From Tubiluchus corallicola (taxonomy: Eukaryota > Priapulida > Priapulimorpha > Priapulimorphida > Tubiluchidae): a stretch of DNA of 60,000 nucleotides. The stretch spans positions 453,194 through 513,193 of the forward strand of contig JAQGDQ010000099.1 of assembly GCA_030141605.1 (NCBI GenBank), written 5' to 3'. The notes under the pieces were generated by a model. It worked only from the letters and a program-made list of their open reading frames with translations. It had not been told where the DNA came from and did not search any database. Below are positions 1 to 12,000 of this stretch, piece after piece; positions within the stretch are counted from its first letter, which is position 1; every line of letters starts with the position of its first letter. The translations under genes and the position numbers were made by a program.

Positions 1-1309
1 CAATGGAGAATGTAAAAGTTACAGCAAGTGTAAAATGTAATTAATCTAGGTTCAAGGGCAGTGCAATGTTCTTTTTCTTCCGTAATTTTAATAAATGGCT
101 AGTAGTAGGGTGGTGCAAATCGAACTTTTCAGTGTGAAGTAGAACTTCTATTACTAACTAAGGTTGCTGGAATTTTTCTGCAAGAATGACCAATCAGAAT
201 TACAGGATTTTTATTATATTATTTACATGAATTACTAAACATATCTCAGCTATGAGACTGAACTAGAAGTCTAGTAGCTGAGACATTTATTCAAGAGAAT
301 CTAGACACAGCAAAAATATTCATTAACTATGGTGCTCATAGTCCATAGTATTTAGTATAGAAGATTGGTACATTTTCATATATGTCAACTTTCATACTTT
401 TTAAATTAGTACTACAATGTAGTCATTTTAAAATCATTTTTATGATTTACACTTTTTATTTCAAGTTGTGTACTTGATTTTGAATTATTTGTTTGTCTTT
501 CTTTTGTAATAAAATTTTTACCTGCCTTTTATGTAGCTTGCTGAGATAATTTCTATGTCGCTCACTTATCGTCATCATCATTGTCATCATCATCATTAAT
601 GTTAAAAATGCAGCTTTTTAAAGGAAAACCGGACGATTGATTAGACTCAATCTCATTTTAATTTACTGTCCTAAATATACATTTCCTTGTCTATAAAAAT
701 TAGCAATTGCTTCTAATATTTGAATAGTTATCTTGCAACCAAACACAGCCATTGCTTACATCACAAACTAAACACAGTTTTTTGCAATGGCAGGCATCTT
801 AAGTGTGCGTCAATAAAGTTCACGTAAGCGAATATTGCTATAAGACACTGATGTGATGTCACGAATATGTGCTCTACATCTCACAGATGAACACTGCAGT
901 GCATGATCATGCTTATCAAGGTACCACGCCTATTTGTTGGTCATGCGAATGTGACAAAAAGGCGCCATTACCAGTGAATTCGCTAAGCCGCTTGTAGCTT
1001 TGAATGTTTAACAAAATATAATTATCTGAGGTAATTATCATTTAATCTAAGCTTTGACTTAAAAAAAGCTATTGTAGTTTTCAATATTTTACACCACACT
1101 TTATTTTGAACTAATGTCTACACAATCGTCCAGTTTTCCTTTAAAGAGAACTATAATTTTGATTGGAATTTTAAACTGAGGTTTCTGATTGCCAATGTAC
1201 TACAGAAAATACTTGGAAACTAATTTGTTGGAGGAATTATTTAATGGCGACTTTGGTGTCTCTTCTAACTGTTAGATCACACATAAATTATAAAAAGTTA
1301 ACACATTAC
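1..1309. other. drosha intron after the last recognised exon
   Basis: AT-rich. Holds the TTAA-flanked MITE at 622-1140. I looked on the minus strand for a C-terminal drosha exon with a good acceptor and found none I could defend. Confidence 0.6.
622..1140. mobile_element. TTAA-flanked MITE, 519 bp
   Basis: Ends are AGGAAAACCGGACGATTG and its inverted partner CAATCGTCCAGTTTTCCT (one mismatch), each directly flanked by TTAA (618-621 and 1141-1144). TTAA target sites and short inverted ends are known for piggyBac and Kolobok relatives. No open frame inside, so non-autonomous. Confidence 0.7.
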
Positions 1310-1362
1310 CAGAGTTTTCTTGCAGAGCATTAGTGGCAGCGTTCATTTCAGCTAGCTGTATG
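1310..1362 (-). CDS. DROSHA: drosha short exon: last dsRBD helix ([15 protein letters not shown])
   Basis: 53 bases. Acceptor ttttttacag; the first base completes a Thr codon begun at 7935. IQ-AEM-AA--AL is the closing helix of the Drosha dsRBD, and the donor gtaatg shows at least one more coding exon. It is 6.6 kb from the previous exon but matches in sequence, phase and splice sites. Confidence 0.92.
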
Positions 1363-4300
1363 CTGTAAAAAAGCATAAACCAATGATAAGGAGATTTTAG
1401 ATTAAATAATCATGTTACACTGATCTGTTACATTTTATTAACTGCTGCTATCTATGCCATAGGAAATCCACGTCGCTTACTTCGTAAATCGACTATGCTC
1501 AGTTATTACTATTTAACACCGGACAACACTTAACACTAAAGAGTACTCACTATACCACAGTACTTAAGAAGTAATACTTTAAAGCAGAACGAAGTTACAC
1601 GTTTACTGAAATCAGATCAGATTCCCAATTTTTAAATGTGAAGAAACGTCTAAAAATGATCAAATCTTGAGTCATAGCAGCACTTCTCAATGAAATTTAC
1701 TAATAATAAAATGAATGCAAACAACATTAAAAATTGTTTAAATAGACGACAATTTTTGCAGTTTACAGAAAGACTAGCAAATGACATCTCAAATATTCAG
1801 TTGTCAAAGAAGCGCTTAAGAGTCATTCCATGAGAAAATCAGCAAAATAGTGGAAGGTGACAAATCACCGATTTTGTTCATATTCACAGGGTTTGATGGT
1901 CCCCTCAGATGTACCCCACAGCCAAAATATTAGATTTCAGAAATGAGCCGTTTCTGAGAAAAGCCGCCATTTTGATTTTTTTCGGATTTTGGCCATTTTG
2001 GCGTAAAAAATTGCCCATTATTTCTCACGTTATTACAGACAGTAAATGAGCGATCCAGCATTAGTTAATTGTGATATATATAGTAGGGGTCTTACCCTAC
2101 CGTACCATTATCGTTGCCAAATTGAACCTCCTTTTCAGTTGGTGTCATCAGATTGCAAAAGATACGTGTCTGCTGCTGCTGAATTTAGACGCCATTTTGA
2201 AATCCCCATCACTCCACTGGGGCGGGTATTGGGGGACTAATCAATATATTTTTATTTGCAGCTTGACTAGTCATACAAATGCATGAAATAAAATTTTGGC
2301 CAGTGATCTCCCAAGAGTCCAGAATTTTTAGCCAAAGTTGCTCTTTTTTGCCATTTTCACAACCTTGACCTATATTTAGCTATTCGCCTTTGGATGACGG
2401 TGCTGCCATTAGAATCGATACAAAGTGCAGCAACGTCAATGTTTATAGTAGTAATGGACTGGCTTTAGATGTCTGGGCACTCCTAGCAACCAGGCCCCTC
2501 ATCAGGGGGCCGCATTCCCTTCGAAGGGCCCCTGTGACGATTACAACATAGTGATTTTTATAATCTGTATAAAACACGGAATAGTTTCATGTACATAATA
2601 ACAGTTTCGTGTACAAGTGCTCGGGCTATATACCTATGGCCCATGGATCAATACGGGGGCCTCGGGAGGGCCCCATTGTCTTGACTGAAAAATAGACTTC
2701 AGTCAAAAAGGTTTAGTGTCGCTTTGCTAAACAAGATTCTAAAGTAAGGCGGACAAGGCAAGGCAAGGCACTATTTGTGAAATTGTGTTGAAACCGCCGC
2801 GAGCATCGAATATAACATGTTGCGAGCCAATTTTTAAAACGCGCACAGCTTTGTGTGGTCTTGTATTCAACAGGCGAATAGTTGTCAGTCCCTGATATTT
2901 TTCCTCAAATCAATTCGAGTTAATAGTTAGTTAGTTACTAATACCCTGGTGTGGCAACTTTGGCAGCTTCGACAACCAGACTTCTGCTTACTAACAACGG
3001 GCATTAACAAAAAAACTGGTTAAGAAACGCAGCAAAGGCCAGTACGACCCTGCCTCGGCCGTTACATACTAATTCCGACTCTGTGCAACGTATGTTTCAA
3101 GCCATTCGCTCATATTGTATTTAACCGCCAGGTTTCCACCGTCTCGTAAAGATATACACATATACACCGACTACCATATTCAACTAAACTCTAACGAGAA
3201 TCAGGGCGCTGACGCTTATAATCGCAAATTTTCAAAATAACAAAAAGACAACAACAAATTCTTTACGTCCACGACAAATTTTTCAGTTTTCCTATGTATT
3301 ACATCAAAGTATAAAACGTCGTGGTCTACTGAAATGGTCCTAGAACTATAATCATATGGGTAGTTGAAAAGTTTGCGTTTTGAGATATTTTGAGCTACTT
3401 TAAGTTTGCTGAGACTGTAGTTATAAAAATGTCGCCAGGTGGCCATACCGTAGAAAGAATTACAATACGAGTTGAACAGATGAGTTTTGACATTAGGTGA
3501 ACAATGATGAAATTTTCTAAGAATACGGTTCACTCTAGCACAAAACAGACTTCGTTGTCTGATAACATCCATGTCATCTTTGTTATGACTGGTGATAATA
3601 TGGCCAAGATACTTTTCTGTTTCACACGGTATAATTATTTTACCGGCTACCTCAAGTGAACGGAAATTGAACCCACACATACTGGGGGGTGTAATTGTTA
3701 TGAGTTTAGTCTTGTCGACGTTTATTACTATGTCATGACTATTTGTGTATTCAACATACATATCAACTAAAGTTTGTAAAGCAGTGGTAGTGGATGCTAG
3801 TAAACATCCATCATCAGCAAACATAAGGTGATTTATATAAGTACCACCTATCTGACAACCTAGACCAGTAGATGTGAGGTCAGAACTCAAGTCTCTGAAA
3901 TATAAATTAAATAGTATGGGTGACATTTTTGCACCCTGCCGAACACCATTTGCGACTTTAAATGTGCTAGAGCAAAAATTTCCCCACCTCACAAACATAG
4001 TTTGTCGAGAGTAGTAAAACGCTAATAATCTTATAATAATGTTAGGCATATCAGCATCGACCAGTTTTAGAAACATTTTGTAGTAATTTACCCGGTCAAA
4101 AGCTTTAGATGCATCTAAGAACAATATGTGTACTGGACTCTGGCGCTGAATGTAATAGTCAATAACTTCTTTCATGGTATACAAACACATTTCGGTACCC
4201 AGTTCATCCACATAGCCAAACTGATTTGGTGTTGATTGAATTGAGTTACCGCATCTGCTTAAAAACAAAATTTCTAATAATTTGCTCGACACTGTGGATA

Positions 4301-6045
4301 GTGCTATTGGCCTATAATTATTCTTGGCTGTAATTTCCTTATTTTTGTCTTTCACAATCAGTACAATGACAGACAGCATTAGAGAATCAGGCAAAAAACA
4401 ATGTATGACACAAGCGCTATATAAAAGTGATAATACTATTGGCAGCATATGTGAAGTATACCTAAAATGTTCCGATTTAATTGCATCATTTCCAGCCGAT
4501 TTGTGCAGAGATAGTTTTGAAATGGCCTCTTGCACTTCTCTCACAGTGAAAGAACTCACAATACCCATGTTACTACCTAAGTTCAAGTCTAATTTTGCCG
4601 CAAGGTCACCGTTATTTGCAGAATTTAAAATCTTTTTGTAGAGCTTCCCCCACATATCACATATAGCCTTATCGCCTGAAATTTCGTCTATTTTAGGGGG
4701 TAGAGGAATTCTTGAATTAGTTTCCCTTTTTATCATGGCCCAAAATTCATAAGAATTACAGTTCATAAACTTATGAGCAATTTTATCTGCGACAATTGTT
4801 TTCTCTTGGATCTTGCATTCACGTAATGCAAGCTTAAAACGTGAACGTGCCTGGCGCATTTCATCAGCAATGAGCCCATTCCGAGGCTTGCCATTCGCAC
4901 ACCAATTTAAAAACCAGTGACGAAAGTGCCTGTGTTTTTCAGAAACGAATTCGTTCCAGCCAGGTATTATTTTATCCTTTATACGTTCATGATTTTGTGA
5001 CCGCTTATAACTAGGCAGCATATTCTGAGCCGCAAAATTTAGCACAGATATAATTGTGTCATGCATCAAAGCAAGTTGTTGTCTATGATTGGGGTTCTGA
5101 CAGTGAATGTCACCACAATAAATTGCGTCGTACGGGACAACGATTCCAGATAGCAAAGACTGTGTCATTGTTTGGTATTCGAGGAGATGATTACTTTCAG
5201 CTTTCTCCCAGTCAACCATAAAAAAAGGCACTATTGGTTTACAAGGTGTGTCCGAATCGCACGACACTTGGCCATTCAAAACGTCATTTACAGTGACTGT
5301 AGCCGCACCGTTAGGTGATAAAGCCATTCGATCTATATGCACGTTTAGTAGTAAGGGCATGTGATCTGAACTTGTTAGCTCATAATTCACACAGATATCT
5401 CCAATTAAAGAGTCCATAGCCATAGTACTAATTACATGGTCAAGCCATGTAGTTGAGTTGTGGGCTACACTAACGAACGTAAATGAAGAACTTGGCATTT
5501 TCACTACATCAGATATAATATAGTCATTAGCATTACACGTTTCACTTAGCTCCGCATAAAATCTTTTTTGAGGATGGGAATTGAAATCCCCGACACAACA
5601 AACATAGCTAGACTCTGTAGTTTCAATAATAGAGATGAGAGTGCCTAGACAATGCCTAAATTCATCAAAATTATTATCAGCTTCATAGGGAAAGTAAACA
5701 TTAATTAATACAAGTGGCATTAACTTATCAGGAAATGAAAGAGAAATACCCATTACTCTGCATTCGTCATCATAGGTAAGTATTTTACTGGTAACAGGAA
5801 GAGTTTTTCGCCATAAGATAGCCAAGCCTCCTTGTGGTCTACCATCTGGTATTCCTGTAGAGAAATCGGTTGGTGAAATTCCATGGCCATAGAATTCTGG
5901 GTGAATGCAAGATAGGTGTTCTAGCTCTTGTTTAGGCAACATCGTTTCTTGCAAAAGTAGCACATCACTAGATTTGCACAGTTCCTGTAGTACGTATTGA
6001 GACTCAGGGTGCAACACTGAATTGCAGTTATAGCTCGCTACCTTC

Positions 6046-6076
<31 letters not shown>

Positions 6077-9000
6077 CACACACAGAGACAGAGAGAGACA
6101 CAGAGAGACAGAGAGAGACACAGAGAGAGACACAGAGAGACAGATAGAGACACAGAGAGACAGAGAGAGACACACACAGAGAGAGAGACAGAGAGACACA
6201 GAGAGACAGAGAGAGACAGAGAGAGACAGAGAGAGAGAGAGAGAGACAGTGATAGACACGGAGAGACACAGAGAGACAGTAAGAGACACAGAGAGACAGA
6301 GAGACACAGAGAGACACAGAGATACAGAGAGAGAGACACAGAGAGACACAGAGAGACAGAGAGAGACAGAGAGAGGCAGAGAGAGACAGAGAGACACAGA
6401 GAGACAGAGAGAGACACAGAGAGACAGAGAGAGACACAGAGAGACAGAGAGAGAGACACAGAGAGACAGAAAGAGAGACAGAGAGAGACAGAGTGAGACA
6501 CAGAGAGAGACAGAGACAGAGAGGCAGAGAGAGACAGGGAGAGACAGAGAGAGAGACAAAGAGAGAGACACAGAGAGAGACACAGAGAGCGACACAGAGA
6601 GACAGAGAGAGACACAGAGAGACAGAAACTGTAATTTATCGTTTCTTTTTGAAATTTTCATTTTTTTTATTCAGAATTATGAATAATTCGTACTAATTTT
6701 TTTCCGATTTAGGTCACATTCAAGATCGAATCTCGTCAATTTATGGACGAGCTGGCCAAAATGTTATTAATGATCTAAGTATGCCTTGTCAAGCTGTAAA
6801 TAAACATATATTAATTATACTTCAAATACCCGCCCCAGTGGAGTTATGAGAATTTTAAAACAGGGTGTCATTCAGACTGTAGCAGACATGCATCTTTCAT
6901 GAGCTCATGATACCTACTGAAAGAGAATCTCAATTCATCAAACTCAATGTGGCAATAGGGCAAGACCCCTATTATATATACCACCCAGCAACTAGTCCTG
7001 GATCATTCATTTACTGCCTGTAATGATGTGACAAATATAGGTCATTTTTTGACGTCAAAATGGCCAAAATCCGAAAAAAATCAAAATGGCGGCCTATCTC
7101 CGAAACGGCTCATTTTTGATGTGTAATATTTTGGCTGTGGGGTACATCTGAGGGATCATCCAACCCTGTGAATATGAACAAAATCGGTGATTTGTCACCT
7201 TCCACTATTTTTTGACTTTTGCATGGTTTTCTCGTGGAATGACTCTTAATACACTAGAAAATGCCATCTCAAATATTCAAATAGCCATTTCTAAAGTTAG
7301 ATGGCGCATTTAATCAGTAATGCATTGACAAAAAATGCGAGGCTTTATTATCTAGGCATTTTTTGCAATTTAAAGAAAGACTGGCAAATGACGTCTCAAA
7401 TATTCAATTGTCAAAGAAGCGTCCAACACACGGTGTAAATAAGCATCCCTTCAATTACAACACGTCAATAACAACATGCCAAGACAAGTAGCCAAATATT
7501 TTGCTAATGCTACTACATACCAAAAACCTTTCACATTTTTATTACCTTCCTTAATCATGCGAAGTCTGAAAAGGCTTATTATACAGGTGTGCTTAACGTG
7601 GACTACAGAATTGCTGATACTGAGACATTACAGCACCTGTAATTGCTAATGTCAGTATTAAACTGAAGCACACAACAATGCACCCTGTCTGAAGGGATAA
7701 GCTGAAATTTGTGAAAGACTGAAAAAACTTACTAAAAGGCAAATGACAGATGTTACATTGGCAACAAATAGCAGCAACAACAAGAAAAATGGAACTCATA
7801 ACAATTTGTAAACAATATTTGAATATACAAAAGTTTGCTATTTGTTAGCTTGTAGCTATTGAAAAATTTCTGCTTTTGTAAAGGTGCAGAATGTCATAAA
7901 TGGAAGCACCCATGAATGGAAACTAGCTACTCACGTTTGAGCGGATCCTTTGCCAAGGCGTCGACCTCTGAAGTAAACGGCAACTGAAAAAACAAAAACA
8001 TTTCAATTAATTCACAAATGAAGAACATTTATGCAGCTTTGCATGTCTTTCTATACTTGTATACAAGCTTTCATCTCTTTTATATATCTTTTGAAATTTT
8101 TGCCCTCTTTTGACAGCTTGCTTATTTTCATTTCACCTCCATACTTCTTCTGGCAACTTTACACATCTTCTGACAATTTTGTGTAACTTCTGTCATTTTA
8201 ACGCATCATTCTTGGTGGCTTCATCTATTTAGAAGTCCAAATTACATCTTCAGCTTCATATCTTCTGGCAGCCTCACGTGTCTTCTAGCGGTTTCACACA
8301 ATATCTGATTCCCATATACAGACATGCTTCAAACACTTTCTAACGCCCTAACAACTAAACATCTTTGATGGCCTTATCGAAATTTTCTAACAGCCTCATT
8401 TGTCTTTCCACTGGCTTAGCACGTATTGTTTTCCAACGATCATACACATTTTTTAAAGGTTTACTGTTGCCTTCACACAGCTTTTAACTTTTTTACACAT
8501 GTTTTGAAGACTTTACTTGCCTTCTGAACAGCTTTGCTTACTTTCTGACATCTTCACACATCCTCTAGTACACGTCTTCTAACAACTTTATGTATCTTCT
8601 GTTTTTACATACATGTCTCCTGATATCTCTATGTCATTTAACACCTTCATGCATTCTAGTATATTTTCACATCTTACACCCACCTACCTGATAGCTACAT
8701 CTACCTTTTCACAGCTTTATACCTTTTATTTTTATACCTTTTTTAAACCTTTATGCCTTTTGATACCTTCACACAACTGCCGATATGTTTAGATGTCCTT
8801 CAAGCCTGATAATTTCACCCATTATGACAACTCCCCATATTTTCAATCAACTTTATAATTTCAATAGGACTAAAGATTGTTACTGTTTAATGTGCTGAAT
8901 TAATGCACCACACCAAGCTAATGAATATTTTGGCCAGGAAAAATTTTAAATATCGTTTTTGGCTAAAATAAGCAACTAACAAAACTGCAAATTATGGACT

Positions 9001-12000
9001 TGTGAAACTAGCTCCATATACATTAATGTAAAGTCAAAAAGGGTCTTTGAAAAATATGCAAACAAGTCACTAAAGCCTTACAAATAACCAATAAAATACC
9101 ACAGCAAATATAAACAGTGCGTGAAGAACATCGAGAAAGAACTGCAGCAAATTTTTTTCTTGAATATTTAACATTTTCAACATTACTGAACTCCATAACA
9201 AATGGCTATTCTTTCACAATATAACCCTGCCGTTGATAGGCAAATGTAATGAAGACAAACCTGTGAATATTCGTGCATTTGTTGGCCCGACGGCGCCAAC
9301 AACTTTGTATATGGGAATGTCGGGATCGACAGCATTCAACATCCTCAAAGTCAGGCAACATTGTTGCAACTTGGACTTCGGATCATTCCACCTTTGCCGC
9401 AAAATGAAATCCTAAAACGAAGAAGTAATTACTAATTAGTAACTTTGTTATGCAACATTTCGTGCAGAGCCAGGATTTAATTCAGCCATGAAGAGACTAC
9501 ATTAAGTTGGATGAATCACAAATTAAAGGATTTTCATATTATTACTGCCTGGAAAAATTATAAGCATTAGATCAGCAGGAAAACTGTGAGGATTGAACAG
9601 ACCTAACACAGTCACAAGGAACTGTGCGGTCTAGTGGTTGCAGCACTGGACATAATCCAAAGGCCTCTCATTCAAATCTAGGACCAGTCTCAAATTTTTC
9701 ACACTTCATTTCAGTTGAATAAAATTTCAAAAACTTAATATTCGTGGGTAGACTCACAGTTAACCTACACAGTTAACTTATAGATAGCTCAGCTTTTTCA
9801 AGTATGTTGAAATATGTAATTTGAATTGATGATGTTCCGAACAAGCACTAGTGTTTAAACAACTGGGCTGTGAGTTATACGACAGTGTAACAACTAGTAT
9901 TAGCAATGGCAAATGGAAGATTCCTGGTTCAAATCTGAGCTGGAAAAAATTCCAATTTTTCTTCAGCACGGGATGCTCGAAATCATTCCATAAGATTTGA
10001 AAGCTTATGTCTGATTTGTCTCTCTGCTACATTTTTTCATCAATTTCCAGGCCCCCAAAATTCTAAGAGAAAAGTTCTCTCTGAGAGTTCTCGCAATGAA
10101 TAACGGCGCATTCAGACGAGAGTTTTCTCTCACAAGTTCTTTCGCAAGTTCTCTTTGAGAGTTCTCTCAATTTATAACGACGCGTTCACACTAGAGAGTT
10201 TTCTCTCACAAGTTCTTTCGCAAGTTCTCTTTGAGAATTTTCTCAATGAATAACAATGCATTCAGACTAGAATTTTATCTCACAAGTTATTTTGCAAGTT
10301 CCCACAATTAATAATGGTGCATTCAGACTAGAGAGTTCTCGCAATGCATAACGGGGCATTCTGCCTAGAGAGTTTTCTCTCACAAGTTCTCTCTGAGAGT
10401 GCTTGCAATGAATAACGGGGCATTCTGCCTAGAGAGTTTTCTCTCACAAGTTCTCTCTGAGAGTGCTTGCAATGAATAACGGCACATTCAGATTAGAGAG
10501 CTTTCTCTCACAAGTTCTTTTGCAAGTTCTCTCTGAGAGTTCTGGCAATGAATAACGGCACATTCAGACTACAGAGCTTTCTTTCACAAGTTGCAAGAAA
10601 AAACTTTCTAGTCTGAATGCGCCATTATATAAAGCTTTTGGCAAGAAACAGGCGTCATAAAAACAGCAAATACGGCACAAAGCTTTATGGTTCTTCAACA
10701 TTGAATCAACAATGCATTCCTTTGAAATAATATGACTTTCTAACAGATCTTGTGAAGGGATAAAACACCTTTTCAGAATCAAGAAAAGAGAAAAACCAAA
10801 CCGTACTCGAAGTCGAGGAAAGAAGCACACTTCACAGAATTTCTCGCAGAATTCCAAGTCTTTGTCGACATACAGGGCTCCCAGAAATGCTGTAAAAAAG
10901 AAAATTTCAGTGAAGTGTGGCCACCTAGCAAAAAAACATGGCAAGCTGAAGATCTTCAAGTGATCTTACATGAGAGTGGCACATCTTAGCCAAAGTGAAA
11001 TGGTGACATTATGAACCGTGATAATTTGCAGATTGAGACAGTAGCTTTAATCATTTCTCATTTAAGCATTTAGAATCATTCATTGTACGTGACATGCGCT
11101 AAATACAAGTCCAACAGTCTTTTAGATGTAATTTAAGATTTTTTATTGTCCAAAATGGGCAATCATCGTCTCGTCCCAAAATCACTATCACATCATGACA
11201 TAGGTTGAATGACTGACTGACTGACATATTATGTGCGACTCGAACTTCGTTTTATCTGAAGCAAATAAAAACATTTTCTGCTAAACCAATGTCAAAAGGA
11301 TAATTAACTGCTATAATGAAAATGTGTAATAATATTATGAAATATGAAGAAATCAAACTTACATCTTTGCCGCATCTTACTAACTTGCTAAAGAGAACTC
11401 GACTGACAAAATTTTGATTTAAAATGACACGACGTACTGAACAAGAATGACTTCTTTCCTATCCTGTCTGTAAAATGAGGCCAATGGCCTATTTCCTGTC
11501 CTAGCTCACATGTCTATCAACAAATTTGCAAAAAACAAACACAAGAAGGCACCACGTGCTTATATCCAAAACATTCATCAAAACACTGCTATCACCTAAC
11601 ATTTAATGCTTTTATTGTGAAGTGCCCTTGGAACAATTAATTATTGAAAGTGCACTTTATATATACAAATACATAAATTAAATTAAATAAAATTAAGGAC
11701 CGCATACTAATCTACGTATGTCATGACTTACTGTGAATGTTGAAATTTTGGTGTTTTTCGAGGCTCATGTTATGCTGTTTAAACGTTTGTGTTGATTAAT
11801 CTTTACTGTACAGCTTGTTTGTTAATGTTTAAACACTGATTTTGTTGGAAGTACCAATAAAATAAATATAAGCTAAATTTTACTGTTCATTTATATTTTT
11901 AATCCTGTGAGTAGTTGTGTATGGTAGAGGCCCCAGTACACTGTTTTATCCCGCTGTTAAAATAACCCTGTGTACAGATCTAAGCTTTGTGGACAAGTGG

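Larger units (their letters stand above)
1820..7245. mobile_element. TTAA-flanked composite element with ~490-bp inverted arms
   Basis: Begins GAGTCATTCCATGAGAAAA after TTAA (1816-1819) and ends in the inverse, TTTTCTCGTGGAATGACTC, before TTAA (7246-7249). Diverged inverted arms run about 1820-2310 and 6745-7245 (both contain the block around the GACAAATCACCGATTTTGTT motif). The interior carries a LINE and a large microsatellite. Outside, a ~60-bp direct repeat (around 1755-1815 and 7355-7421) flanks the element. Confidence 0.7.

Noticed and set aside
533-640. Minus-strand Asp-rich frame ending DDDDNDDDDK-stop, reminiscent of an acidic C-terminal tail for drosha
   Set aside because: No convincing acceptor, it overlaps the inverted end of a MITE, and the Asp run is an ATC-type microsatellite.
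2046-2286. Two overlapping plus-strand frames of 64 and 71 codons
   Set aside because: They lie in the inverted arm of the TTAA element and are not kept in the partner arm.
6249-6686. Plus-strand Arg/Glu/Thr-rich open frames
   Set aside because: Pure translation of the AGAGAC microsatellite.
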